From NCBI GenBank assembly GCA_010672925.1, contig JAAHFP010000059.1, positions 1-33,656 of the forward strand: 33,656 bases of DNA. Reading direction: 5' to 3'. The DNA is from Symploca sp. SIO1C2 (GTDB taxonomy: Bacteria > Cyanobacteriota > Cyanobacteriia > Cyanobacteriales > Coleofasciculaceae). The notes beneath the pieces were generated by a model. The model made no database searches and was not told the DNA's origin. It saw nothing but the letters and a program-made list of their open reading frames with translations. Positions within the stretch are counted from its first letter, which is position 1, and the number at the start of each line of letters is the position of its first letter. Made by a program: the position numbers and the translations under genes. Of the stretch, positions 1 through 8,383 are shown in pieces.

Positions 1-2
1 TA

Positions 3-101
3 CCATCACGTCCCGGACGTGTTGAGCCCAGAGTGGTCAAGCGTCGCCCCAAAGCTTATCCCTGGATGCACCAACCTAGGTCTGTATTGCGACAAGTATA
101 A
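3..101 (+). pseudogene. C-terminal end of an IS4-like transposase (cut by window edge)
   Basis: Frame 3 is open from the window edge to TAA at 99-101 and encodes about 32 residues containing PRVVKRRPKAYPWM and ending PRSVLRQV. This basic pattern (PR-x(2)-KRRPK-x-Y, then PR-x(2)-L) is typical of the C-terminus of IS4-family DDE transposases. The same reading frame, with few changes, is found on the opposite strand at 33607-33656. Only the tail is inside the window, so intactness of the gene cannot be judged. Family assignment rests on the short tail alone. Confidence 0.6.
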
Positions 102-211
102 GGGCTACCTAATTTATTTACTTGTGGGCATAACCCTTATACTTGGTTCAGGCGAGGCGCTTATCTTAGTGCCATTCGGCTTAAGCCCCTTGTCGTAATC
201 GCCTTGGCGGT
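52..211 (+). mobile_element. Insertion-sequence right end, copy 1 (inverted repeat of 33496-33656)
   Basis: Positions 52-211 match the reverse complement of 33496-33656 almost base for base, covering the transposase tail and about 110 bp of 3' non-coding sequence. The matching region stops after GCCTTGGCGGT. Inside is a perfect 12-bp stem (93-104 with 134-145) that overlaps the transposase stop codon. A third, partial copy of the terminal 33 bp lies at 11932-11964. The exact insertion-sequence boundary and any target duplication cannot be fixed from this window. Confidence 0.65.
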
Positions 212-261
212 AGCTATATATCTTTACTTATGCAGACCCCAAAGGATTGAATTTTGCTGAT

Positions 262-701
262 ATGGAAATCAAACGAGTCATCTTAAAGAATACTGGACTA
301 TTTGAAAACTTAGTAATTCCCTTAGCTCCCACCCAGAAGAATCCCAGTAACATAACAGTCTTTGTCGGTAATAACGGTACAGGGAAAACCTCTGTGCTTC
401 AATCTTTAGCCACCTCCCTCAGTTGGCTTATAGCCCGTTTACGTAAATTCAAGTTTTAAACCTGGGAGACCATGAAAGAAATAACCGTTCTCTGATTGAA
501 AAACGTAAGCAGTTGTTCAACTCCTTGCTATGGACAAATAGTATTGATCCTAATGAAAGTCTAGAGGACGAAGAATTGTTGAAACTGTTGATAGAATATC
601 TAGCACAACCCCAACAGGGCAAACTAGAACCTTTTGCTCCAGTCGTAATCAATATCCTACACAGTTGGCTGCAACAGTCCAATCTACAAGGTGATATATA
701 G
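262..701 (+). pseudogene. Decayed AAA/RecF-like ATPase fragment and trailing remnant
   Basis: From ATG 262 the first about 65 residues (MEIKRVILKNTGLFENL...) carry a Walker A motif GNNGTGKTS preceded by strands typical of SMC/RecF-like AAA ATPases that begin with a conserved lxNfg-like segment. The frame ends at 459, so no Walker B or signature motif is present. A second open stretch in another frame (447-701, GDHERNNRSLIEKRKQLF and an acidic Leu-rich part ending in LQGDI) may be the end of the same gene after a deletion and frameshift, or an unrelated small gene. An ATG for the second part is not obvious. Adjacent insertion-sequence sequence fits gene decay. The ATPase call is reliable; the join of the two parts is a guess. 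Confidence 0.5.
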
Positions 702-788
702 CAGTTCTCTATCAGTAAAGTACATCCAATTTTGATGAGTCTATTCCCAATTCTCCATTCCCCATTCCCTTTACGAAGCATGTCTAGT

Positions 789-2285
789 TTATTTATTCGG
801 TCTCCATACTTGATAAATCACACCTCCAGATAACAGAGTATAACCACAAGCTAGAAATAGGTGAAAGGGTAATAAACCAAAATCTTGCAATACAAATCCT
901 AGATAGACACCGGAAAGATAATATATAACCAGCAAAATTTCGATAAAAGTCAAAGGTTTGATTTTTTTACTGAAATATTTATTACCATACCAATTTTGTT
1001 TTTGATTAAAAACATTGAATTTTGGAGTTCTAACAAAGGTAGTATGTTTTCCTAAAAATCCCATAATCGTAGCTATGCCATTTTGCAAAGCCAAACTCAT
1101 AGAAAAGCATAAAAAAGCAGGAAATGTGAAAACAAAATAGATTATTCTATCTGATGTTTTTGATGATTTATTTGTAGTTGAAACAAAGTAAAACAACAAC
1201 AAGTTAATAAAAGCCAAGAAAAAAACGTTAATAACTGTAAAAAACAAACTGAATTCAGGATATGTATGTTTAATCAGTAAAATTGGGATACTTAAGATAC
1301 TCAAACATAGTACCATAATAAAAACTACTGAGTTAAGTAAATGAGCCGTACAATGAATCTTCGTCAGCCAAGGAAGCTTTGATTTAAATATTATATTTAG
1401 TAAATGTTTACGGGCAGTTTCTGCTCCTCCTTTACTCCATCTATACTGCTGAGATTTAATTGCTTCAACGGCAACAGGTATTTCCGACGGAGCCACTACA
1501 TCTTCAAGGTAAACAAACTTCCATCCTTGCAATTGTGCTCTGTAACTCAAATCTAAATCTTCAGTTAAGGTATCTGAATGCCAACCTCCAGCACTTTGAA
1601 TTGTCGCTTTACGCCATATTCCTGCTGTTCCGTTAAAGTTAATAAAATATCCTCCGGCATTTCTACCTTGTTGTTCAATAGAAAAATGCCCGTTTAGGTT
1701 AAAAGCTTGAATTCTGGTAAAAATGGAATAATTTTCATTTACATGGCTCCATCTTGCTTGTACTAGTCCAACTTTGTTGTCGCTAAAATAGGGTAAAGTC
1801 TTGAGTAAAAAATCTGGCTCAGGTAGAAAGTCAGCATCAAAGATGGCAAGATAGTCACCTTTAGCTATTTCCAAGCCATAAGCTAAGGCTCCTGCTTTGT
1901 AACCTTTTCTTGTAGGGCGTTGCAAGTGAGTAATATTAATGCCTTGGTTTTTAAGGGCTTGAATTTGAGCAGCAATGATTTGTGGTGTTTCATCCCTTGA
2001 GTCATCTAGAACTTGAATCTCTAAACGATCTTTAGGAAAATCCAAACTGGTAATGGCTTTGAGTAATCTTTCTACTACATACAGCTCATTATATATCGGA
2101 AGTTGGATGGTTACTAAAGGAAACTCTTGTAAACTAAGTGTTTTATTGTGTTTTTTGAGTCGTTGCGCTCTAAGGTAATGATAAACAAGGTCAACTTGAA
2201 TGAGGCTGTGGAGAAAAATAAATAATAAACAAACAAAGTAAATGACTAAAATGGTAATGATGATAATTATGGGATCAAAGTTCAT
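789..2285 (-). CDS. Processive family 2 glycosyltransferase, membrane bound
   Basis: A 498-residue protein using ATG at 2285; an upstream TTG at 2414 would add 43 residues unlike the family. It has an N-terminal membrane helix, then a cytosolic GT-A domain with all four processive GT2 landmarks: DDSRDE near residue 93, DAD near 150, TEDLD near 240 and Q-x(2)-RW (QQYRWSKG) near 278. C-terminal hydrophobic segments form about four to five more helices. This layout is that of cellulose-synthase-like and CslA-like (glucomannan or beta-glucan) synthases that polymerise nucleotide sugars at the cytoplasmic membrane. The product polysaccharide cannot be told from sequence. No c-di-GMP PilZ domain is present. 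The gene stands alone, with no polysaccharide operon around it. Confidence 0.85.
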   Translation of the reverse strand: MNFDPIIIIITILVIYFVCLLFIFLHSLIQVDLVYHYLRAQRLKKHNKTLSLQEFPLVTIQLPIYNELYVVERLLKAITSLDFPKDRLEIQVLDDSRDETPQIIAAQIQALKNQGINITHLQRPTRKGYKAGALAYGLEIAKGDYLAIFDADFLPEPDFLLKTLPYFSDNKVGLVQARWSHVNENYSIFTRIQAFNLNGHFSIEQQGRNAGGYFINFNGTAGIWRKATIQSAGGWHSDTLTEDLDLSYRAQLQGWKFVYLEDVVAPSEIPVAVEAIKSQQYRWSKGGAETARKHLLNIIFKSKLPWLTKIHCTAHLLNSVVFIMVLCLSILSIPILLIKHTYPEFSLFFTVINVFFLAFINLLLFYFVSTTNKSSKTSDRIIYFVFTFPAFLCFSMSLALQNGIATIMGFLGKHTTFVRTPKFNVFNQKQNWYGNKYFSKKIKPLTFIEILLVIYYLSGVYLGFVLQDFGLLPFHLFLACGYTLLSGGVIYQVWRPNK

Positions 2286-2531
2286 GCTAGGTATAGTAAG
2301 ATGAGCAGCTTTACTATAGCAAATAATAATTAGAATTTGCTTAACAAGCTTCTGACAATGCAGAGAATAGGGAATAGAATAAAATTTCACGTCGAAAAAA
2401 AAGATAAGAAACAAGTCAGATTCTCTTAGCTCCTCGGAGTCTCGGAGCCTTATTCCTAAAGAGTAATAAGTGAAGAGTTTAGGTTTAGGGAATCAGACAA
2501 CCAACAACAAATAACAAATAACAAACAATAA

Positions 2532-4124
2532 TTATTGCACTAACTTACTGATTACTGGTATTAAATACTGAGATAAAGTAAAGGCATCTACTCCTAACTC
2601 TGTCCGCTCTTTAGCCGCCAAAATCCCTGCTTGAGCATGATACCAAGCAGCTGTTGCTACCCTTGCTGCCACTGACTGTTCAGCTTTAGCTGGCTGTGCG
2701 ATTAAACCCCCTAACAATCCAGTAAGTACATCCCCACTACCCCCACGAGCTAGAGCCGGTGTACTCTCAGGAATCAGCCATAGAGAAGTTCCTGGACTAG
2801 CGATCGCTTTTTCCGAGGAACGGGTCGCAATTACAGTTCTGGCTCCCTTTAACAGGATAATGGAACGACTCAACTGAGCAGCTTTACGTACTGCACTAAC
2901 TCGATCTGGTAGCAATTCTGCTGAGTCAGGAAATAAGCGATTGAACTCCCCCAGGTGAGGGGTTAACACCGTAGGCATTCGACGAGTCAACAAAGTAGGA
3001 ATAGTTCTTAATTCCGCCAGGATATTTAAACCATCAGCATCTAACACCAAAGGACAGGCAACAGTTAAGACCTCTTCCACTAGCGGCTTGGCATCCAAAG
3101 TCAAACCAGGGCCACAAGCGATCACAGTATATTTACTCAAGTTAACTGTTTCTGGTAACTGCGCGATCGCTCCTGTTGGTGTTTCTGGACAACCAATAAT
3201 TAAGGCTTCTGGCAACTGACTTACCAATAAAGGTTTCAGAGATTCTGGCACAGCAATCGAGAGCATTCCCACACCGGAAGCACGAGCCCCCAATCCCAAC
3301 AAAATAGCTGCTCCAGCATACCTCTGGGAACCACCAAGTACCAGGAGATGACCCTCTTGGTACTTGTGAGTTACTTTGGGACGAGGTAGAGGCAAACTAG
3401 CTTTGGCTAGGGTTGTAGTCATTCTTTGAACTTCTGGTGTTTCTCCCAGCACCGAACAAATATCCTTGATCGGGATATCAAAATCAATTAACTCTGCCTC
3501 ACCGATATACTCCAACGCCTGATCTTGTAAAAATGCCAGCTTCCATAACCCCAAGCAAAAAGTGCGAGTAGCCTGAACCGCTGTACCCAAGACTTCCCCT
3601 GTATCAGTGTGCAAGCCAGAAGGTAAGTCAATACTCACAATTGGTTGAGACCACTGATTCAATAACTCTATAGCCTCAGCAATGTTACCAGAGAGCGATC
3701 GCACTAGCCCAAAACCAAATAAACCATCAATGAGCAAGTCGCATTGTGCTAAAGGCTGAATTGCCTGATAACAAGGAATACCCAAACTTGCTGCATACTG
3801 GTCATGGTGAGAGGTAAGTTCCTTGAGTTTGGTCAATGGTCGGTAAATTTGAACCTCATAACCCTGAAAATGCAACTCACGAGCTACTACCAAAGCATCA
3901 CCACCATTATGACCAGGTCCAACTAACACACCAACTCTAGTATTCCCTAAAAGAGGATAAAGCGATCGCACGCGACAAGCAATCAATCCTGCCACCTTTT
4001 CCATCAACGCTGCCACCGGCATCCCTGCCTCAAAGATGCGCTCTTCAATCTCCCGCATCTGCTGGGCATTGACTACTATTTGCTCAATCTGTTCTCGTTG
4101 ATGTTTACTTTGCATAAATCCCAT
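2532..4124 (-). CDS. nnrE-nnrD: Bifunctional NAD(P)H-hydrate repair enzyme (epimerase / ADP-dependent dehydratase)
   Basis: Repairs hydrated NADH and NADPH: the N-terminal half epimerises R-NADHX to S-NADHX, and the C-terminal half dehydrates the S form using ADP. The YjeF_N domain (residues about 10-225) shows GPGHNGGDALVVAREL, SIDLPSGL and the closing IDFDIP strand. The ribokinase-like NnrD domain (about 250-520) shows LGGSQRYAGAA, TPHLGEF, a KG stretch (LLKGARTVIA) and ARGGSGDVLTGLLGGL, the nucleotide-binding glycines. Length of about 530 residues matches the fused bacterial enzyme. The start at ATG 4124 is preceded by GGTGGCAGGT; GTG 4133 is an alternative. The upstream SPOR-like gene ends only about 20 bases before, suggesting one transcript. 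Confidence 0.95.
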   Translation of the reverse strand: MGFMQSKHQREQIEQIVVNAQQMREIEERIFEAGMPVAALMEKVAGLIACRVRSLYPLLGNTRVGVLVGPGHNGGDALVVARELHFQGYEVQIYRPLTKLKELTSHHDQYAASLGIPCYQAIQPLAQCDLLIDGLFGFGLVRSLSGNIAEAIELLNQWSQPIVSIDLPSGLHTDTGEVLGTAVQATRTFCLGLWKLAFLQDQALEYIGEAELIDFDIPIKDICSVLGETPEVQRMTTTLAKASLPLPRPKVTHKYQEGHLLVLGGSQRYAGAAILLGLGARASGVGMLSIAVPESLKPLLVSQLPEALIIGCPETPTGAIAQLPETVNLSKYTVIACGPGLTLDAKPLVEEVLTVACPLVLDADGLNILAELRTIPTLLTRRMPTVLTPHLGEFNRLFPDSAELLPDRVSAVRKAAQLSRSIILLKGARTVIATRSSEKAIASPGTSLWLIPESTPALARGGSGDVLTGLLGGLIAQPAKAEQSVAARVATAAWYHAQAGILAAKERTELGVDAFTLSQYLIPVISKLVQ

Positions 4125-4144
4125 ACCTGCCACCTACCACCTAT

Positions 4145-4687
4145 CTACCTCCCAAAGAATACTCTTGCATTCATACCCTGAGATTGAAGATAGTTGCTCC
4201 ATTGCTCTGCTAACCCTCGATTATCAAACGGACCAATAGCCACATGTGGTCCTCTTGGAACAGTTCTTTGGCGAACCCCATTAGGAGCTACACCCAGCTG
4301 AACTAGCTGAGCAGCCATATTGGACAACTCTTTTTGTGCCCCAGGAATAATCACAAAATAGAAGCGATCGCGAGAGGAGCTTCTAGGAGTAGCATTATTA
4401 GCTTGGCTAGGTGGATTTGGTGCTTGATAATCATACTCTGTTTCCGAAGCTGGGGAACTAGGAGCAGATGGGCTCAAGGGTGAGTCAGGAAGAGCATAGG
4501 GTGAGCTTTGGGGTAATGAAGAAGCTGGCGGTGAGCTTAATGGAGGTGCAGATGAAGGCGATGAAGCTGGTAACTCTTCTCCAAAGATTATTGGCTGCTG
4601 GAGAGTTTGAGCGCTGCCTGGAGTAGAGATAGAGTTGAATCCAATCCCTAAAGCTAGTATGATTAATGTATTAATTTTATACTGCAT
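4145..4687 (-). CDS. Exported proline/serine-rich protein with SPOR-like C-terminus
   Basis: A 180-residue protein. ATG 4687 is preferred over ATG 4714 because it has GGGGA seven bases upstream and starts directly with a signal peptide (MQYKIN, then LIILALGIGF, with cleavage likely after GSAQ). A low-complexity Pro/Ser/Ala linker of about 60 residues follows. The last about 70 residues (FYFVIIPGA... VAIGPF... AEQWSNYLQSQGMNARVF) have the alternating strands and helices of SPOR-like domains, which in other bacteria bind denuded peptidoglycan glycan strands. Function here would be periplasmic, cell-wall associated. The SPOR assignment is by pattern only. The neighbour downstream is nnrE-nnrD with short spacing, probably an accidental operon. 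Confidence 0.7.
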   Translation of the reverse strand: MQYKINTLIILALGIGFNSISTPGSAQTLQQPIIFGEELPASSPSSAPPLSSPPASSLPQSSPYALPDSPLSPSAPSSPASETEYDYQAPNPPSQANNATPRSSSRDRFYFVIIPGAQKELSNMAAQLVQLGVAPNGVRQRTVPRGPHVAIGPFDNRGLAEQWSNYLQSQGMNARVFFGR

Positions 4688-4838
4688 ATGCTTCCCCTTG
4701 ATTTGTTGAACCATAAAGCCTTTGTCAATACTTTATGGTAAGCCTAGCTTTTTCCAAGAATAAGCAGCTCAACAATTATTTTCACAATTAGTAAAAATTC
4801 ACACAAATGTGCTAAGTTAATAAAGGTGCAAATATTTC

Positions 4839-4911
4839 GGCTCAGTAGCTCAGTGGTTAGAGCAGGGGACTCATAAGCCCAAGGTCGCAAGTTCAAATCT
4901 CGCCTGAGCCA
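4839..4911 (+). tRNA. tRNA-Met (CAU), with stem mismatches
   Basis: Full cloverleaf length of 73 bases. The acceptor arms GGCTCAG (4839-4845) and CTGAGCC (4904-4910) pair perfectly, the D stem GCTC/GAGC (4848-4851, 4860-4863) pairs, and the anticodon loop CTCATAA carries CAT at 4872-4874. No CCA is encoded. The loop resembles elongator Met rather than initiator, although a CAU anticodon could also be lysidine-modified Ile. The anticodon stem has G-A and A-G oppositions at its two ends and the T stem has one A-C opposition, so the gene may be drifting. Confidence 0.85.
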
Positions 4912-5078
4912 TACATTTGGGAGTCATCTTCTTCCACGAAGATGCTTTCCATATCCTTAAGCAAGTTCAAGTGTGACAATCATTCATGATTGTCACACCA
5001 ACAATAAATGCTTAATGTTAAATATTATTACTTAGTGAGATAAACAAGGAAAGGCAAGATGCCTGCTCAACAAGAGTT

Positions 5079-5735
5079 TTACCCTTCATTCAGCACCCCT
5101 GGCCAATTGCTGTTAGCCTTAGCAATATTACCAGGAATGTCTTTTTCCCAACTTCTCTGTACTTGTCTATTAAAATTGAGGTAAAGTTTGCCATCAACAA
5201 TCTTCCAGGCATCGGGTTGAGTCGAAGCAGTATAACCCCGACTGACTGCCCAAGCACAAAACCCACCATACTGTGGGGCATATTTTTCAGGATTTTTAGC
5301 AAACAAGTCTCGATTTTCAGCACTAGCAAATTGCCAGGTGGCATTCATCCACTCGTAAGTATATTCAGAATTTCCCGGTACTGGTTGACTCTGCCGGAAG
5401 TAGGCTACCGGATCTGTTCCTCTAATTGCTACTCCATTCTCGGTATAAAAGCGTAATTCGATTGATTCATCGGTACTTGTTTTATTTGGAGTACTTTGTG
5501 CCGTTTCTACTTCATGAGCGGTGGTGTCTGCTGTAGTATTGATTGTGTCTTTTGGAGAGTTAGTTGGAGCTACTTCAGTATCGGTTGTGTCTTTTGGAGA
5601 GTTAGTTGGAGCTACTTCAGTATCGGTTGTGTCTTTTGGAGAGTTAGTTGTTTCTGCTGGAGGATTGGAACAACCTGCCACAAGTCCCAGACTCAAGATT
5701 GAAGCAGCTAAGATAGCGAGGTATTTAGTTTGCAT
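5079..5735 (-). CDS. YHS-domain lipoprotein
   Basis: A 218-residue protein beginning at ATG 5735 (TTG 5753 would spoil the signal peptide). MQTKYLAILAASILSLG leads to the lipobox LVAGC, so the mature protein should be lipid-anchored outside the cytoplasmic membrane. A spacer with nearly identical 14-residue repeats (S-P-K-D-T-T-D-T-E-V-A-P-T-N, two full copies and a partial third) follows. The C-terminal about 110 residues form a YHS domain: DPVAYF, the W-x-F-x-S-A-x-N-R-D-x-F segment, PEKYAPQYGGFCAWAVSRGY, and WKIVDGKLYLNFN. YHS domains are small metal-binding modules also found in heavy-metal ATPases; a metal-related role is likely but the metal is unknown. It stands alone. Confidence 0.88.
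   Translation of the reverse strand: MQTKYLAILAASILSLGLVAGCSNPPAETTNSPKDTTDTEVAPTNSPKDTTDTEVAPTNSPKDTINTTADTTAHEVETAQSTPNKTSTDESIELRFYTENGVAIRGTDPVAYFRQSQPVPGNSEYTYEWMNATWQFASAENRDLFAKNPEKYAPQYGGFCAWAVSRGYTASTQPDAWKIVDGKLYLNFNRQVQRSWEKDIPGNIAKANSNWPGVLNEG
5479..5664 (-). repeat. In-gene 42-bp tandem repeats in the YHS lipoprotein spacer
   Basis: Units beginning AGTTAGTTGGAGCTACTTC on the plus strand recur at 42-bp spacing (from about 5559 and 5601, with a truncated third near 5643). The near identity at DNA level points to recent slippage or unequal crossing-over, and the copy number probably varies between strains. Confidence 0.75.
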
Positions 5736-5753
5736 TAAGTTGAGTATCTCCAA

Positions 5754-6074
5754 ATTATTGAAAGAGGCAAAATCATGAACTTTTAGTTATTACTAATTTA
5801 ATCCTAGTTAAATGAGGATTGACTGAGATCAAACTGGGGAGAGCATACAGCATTTTGCTCTGCTATGGGGTACATTTGATCCCCCTAAATCCCCCTTATT
5901 AAGGGGGACTTTTGTCTGGTTAGTGTACTTTATTACAGGGCAAAGCGCTGTAATAGTTGTTGGTGGTTTAATATTTTAGCAATGCAAGATACATCATTAT
6001 CTTTAGAATACGCTCAATCTTGCTAATTATCCGCATAGTTTTTGCTCAGGTAGTAAATTTCATCAAATTAGACG
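5754..6074. other. Intergenic region with a dispersed CCCCCTT/AAGGGGG palindrome
   Basis: No convincing gene. A stem CCCCCTT - ATT - AAGGGGG lies at about 5891-5907 next to the direct repeat CCCCCTAAAT. This is a family of short dispersed repeats common in filamentous cyanobacteria. The remaining AT-rich sequence must carry the promoters of the divergent YHS lipoprotein and the channel gene, but I see no strong -35/-10 pair. Confidence 0.5.
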
Positions 6075-8213
6075 ATGAGTAAGTTTCCCCTTAAGCCGTT
6101 TCAGTTTGGTTTGCTATGTTTGAGTGTTGCTCTGATGATTATTTTGACAGTATCAACACCAAGCCTCAGTATTTCAGCAAATTCATCTCCTATCAAAATT
6201 GCTCGCCCTACTTGGGATACTGGCTGGTTTCAGGCAGAAGTTCTCAAATTATTGCTTGAAGATCTCGGATACGAAGTAAAAGGCCCAATTACCCGCACTA
6301 CGGAAAACTTCTACCGGGATGCTGCTCAAGGTGACGTCGATTTGTGGGCTAACAGTTGGCTTCCCAATTTTGAGCAATATCACGAACAACCGGATGTTCA
6401 AGACAAGGTAGAAGCTGTTGGCTTTATCGAAAAAGGCGGAGCTCTACAAGGCTATATGGTTGATAAACCTAGCGCCGATCGCCTTGACATTAAAAGTATA
6501 GCAGACTTCAAAGACCCGAAGATTGCTCAGGAATTTGATACAGACGGTAATGGCAAAGCTGAACTAATCGGTTGTAATGTAGATTGGTCTTGTGCAGCAG
6601 CCATTGAGCATCACCTGGAGGTCTATGGGTTAGAGGATACTGTCGAGCAAGTACAAGGGGATTACTCTCCCTTAATGAGCGATGCCGTTGCCCAGTATCA
6701 ACAGGGGCAACCCCTCCTGTTTTACAATTGGACTCCTAACTGGACTTTAGGAAGATTGCAACCGGGCAAGGATACGATGTGGTTGGAAGTGCCATTTCCT
6801 AGTCTGCTAGAGGAGCAAGCTCATCTAGAAAAACAAACAACTATTGCCCAGTTACCTGGATGTGCTTCTGAACCCTGCAATATCGGCTTTCCTCCTAATG
6901 ATATTCGCATAGTTGCCAATACTGCTTTCTTAGAAGCTAGACCAGATGTGAGAAAGCTATTGGAGTTGTTGGAAATTCCTTTAGCTGATATCGCAGCTCA
7001 AAATGCTCTGATGCTGGCTGGTGAAGGAGAGAATGCTGATATTATCCGTCATGCCCAAACTTGGATTAAAGACCATCGCTCTCAAGTAACCCCATGGTTA
7101 AGGTTAGCCAAGGATGCAGCCATTGATCAAGGGCAAGCCAACCAGACTTCCCCACTGGAGGAAACAGAAGAGGCAGGTGGCAACGAAGATTTAAATGCTA
7201 AGGTGACACAACGTCCAACTCTCAAAGTTGCAACTCAGAGATTTGAACCGTTTGTAACCTATGAACAGCGAGAATATGGGGGCTTTAGCATCGAGCTTTG
7301 GGAGATGATTGCTGAGGAGATGGGAGTTGATTACCAACTTTATGGGGTGAACTCGATTGCCAAACTCCTGGATGATATTGAACGTGAAGAAGCAGATGTG
7401 GGGATTACTGGAATTAACATTACCTCAGAGCGGGAAAGAGCTCTAGATTTTTCTTTACCTTACTATTCCACTGGCCTACAGATTTTAGTGCCAGTAAATG
7501 CCTCCGGAGAAACTCCCAATCTAATGACCAAAATCCTTTCGGCTTTTATCTCACCTAAGCTCTACCTTGGTATTGGGGGTTTTATTCTGGTTTTACTGCT
7601 GATAGCTCACGTCATTTGGTGGACAGAGCGTAAACACAATTCTGACTTTCCTCAGACTTATTTACAAGGCATTTGGGAAGCTTTCTGGTGGGCTGCAGTT
7701 ACAGTGACGACTGTTGGCTATGGGGATAAAACACCGAAAAGATTTTTTGGTCGTGTTTTTGGTCTGATCTGGATGTGTGCTGGGTATTTTGTCTTCGCCT
7801 TTTTTACTGCTAGTGTTGCTACTACCTTCACTATTCAAGAATTGCAAGGTGATATCAACAATCTCGAAGACTTATTTGGCAGGCGCGTCGCTACCGTTAC
7901 CCACAGCAGCGCTGTGACTTACTTACAAAATCAGCGCATGGCTGCTGTTGAATATGACACCAAAGAAGACGCCTTTCTTGCCTTACAATCTGAGGAAGTA
8001 GAAGCTTTTGTCTATGATGCCCCTATCCTGGAACACTATGCTAGCCACGATGGTAAAGGGCAAACCCAAGTCGTTGGTGCAGTGTTTGATAACCTCTCCT
8101 ATGGTCTTGCTGTTCCCCTCGAAAGTCCTTATCGCAAAGAGATTAATGTAGCTCTCCTCAAACTTATGGAGGATGGAACTTACGAACAACTTCGCCAAAA
8201 GTGGTTTGGCTAG
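6075..8213 (+). CDS. Chimera: glycine-betaine-type (OpuAC) binding domain fused to a GluR0-like ligand-gated K+ channel
   Basis: A 712-residue protein. After a signal sequence (about 1-35) comes an OpuAC-type substrate-binding domain (about 38-345) with Trp-rich segments such as LWANSWLPNF and NWTPNWTLGRL that resemble the aromatic cage for quaternary amines. A short Gln/Glu linker is followed by a second bilobed binding domain of the SBP_bac_3/glutamate-receptor type. Lobe S1 is about 383-475, then come a membrane helix (490-515), a pore loop with the potassium filter TVGYGD (546-551), a second helix (FVFAFFTASVATTF) and lobe S2 (585-712). The last part is the known GluR0 plan, in which an extracellular ligand opens a K+ pore. 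The extra N-terminal domain makes it analogous in layout to eukaryotic receptors with an amino-terminal domain, but built from another binding-protein type. The ligands are unknown. Confidence 0.9.
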   Translation: MSKFPLKPFQFGLLCLSVALMIILTVSTPSLSISANSSPIKIARPTWDTGWFQAEVLKLLLEDLGYEVKGPITRTTENFYRDAAQGDVDLWANSWLPNFEQYHEQPDVQDKVEAVGFIEKGGALQGYMVDKPSADRLDIKSIADFKDPKIAQEFDTDGNGKAELIGCNVDWSCAAAIEHHLEVYGLEDTVEQVQGDYSPLMSDAVAQYQQGQPLLFYNWTPNWTLGRLQPGKDTMWLEVPFPSLLEEQAHLEKQTTIAQLPGCASEPCNIGFPPNDIRIVANTAFLEARPDVRKLLELLEIPLADIAAQNALMLAGEGENADIIRHAQTWIKDHRSQVTPWLRLAKDAAIDQGQANQTSPLEETEEAGGNEDLNAKVTQRPTLKVATQRFEPFVTYEQREYGGFSIELWEMIAEEMGVDYQLYGVNSIAKLLDDIEREEADVGITGINITSERERALDFSLPYYSTGLQILVPVNASGETPNLMTKILSAFISPKLYLGIGGFILVLLLIAHVIWWTERKHNSDFPQTYLQGIWEAFWWAAVTVTTVGYGDKTPKRFFGRVFGLIWMCAGYFVFAFFTASVATTFTIQELQGDINNLEDLFGRRVATVTHSSAVTYLQNQRMAAVEYDTKEDAFLALQSEEVEAFVYDAPILEHYASHDGKGQTQVVGAVFDNLSYGLAVPLESPYRKEINVALLKLMEDGTYEQLRQKWFG

Positions 8214-8383
8214 TACCGCTGTGCGGAATGAAGAATTAAGAATGAAGAATTAAGAATGCTTATAAAGTAAGGATTCTATCGATCTCAAACTGGTGGGTTA
8301 GAAGAGTTGGAGCAACCACAAAGGCACAAAGAACACGAAGGATGATACTGTATCTGCAATGAGGAGTACCAGAGGGATTAGTT
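8214..8383. repeat. Intergenic short repeats upstream of ddl
   Basis: A 14-bp unit (GAATGAAGAATTAA) is tandemly repeated near 8226-8257. A dispersed sequence reading ACCACAAAGGCACAAAGAAC is at 8316-8335. Nothing coding is seen. The ddl start codon at 8384 follows GAGGAGTACCAGAGGG, which includes a plausible ribosome binding site. Confidence 0.5.

Noticed and set aside
93-145. Rho-independent terminator at the transposase stop
   Set aside because: The 12-bp stem has a 29-base loop and no T-run, so it is better taken as part of the insertion-sequence end.
449-781. Minus-strand 110-residue open frame opposite the ATPase remnant
   Set aside because: No domain, no ribosome binding site, and it reads through heptamer repeat sequence near 750.
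5496-5778. Plus-strand open frames with FGELVGATSVSV repeats
   Set aside because: These are the reverse reading of the 42-bp repeats in the YHS lipoprotein gene.
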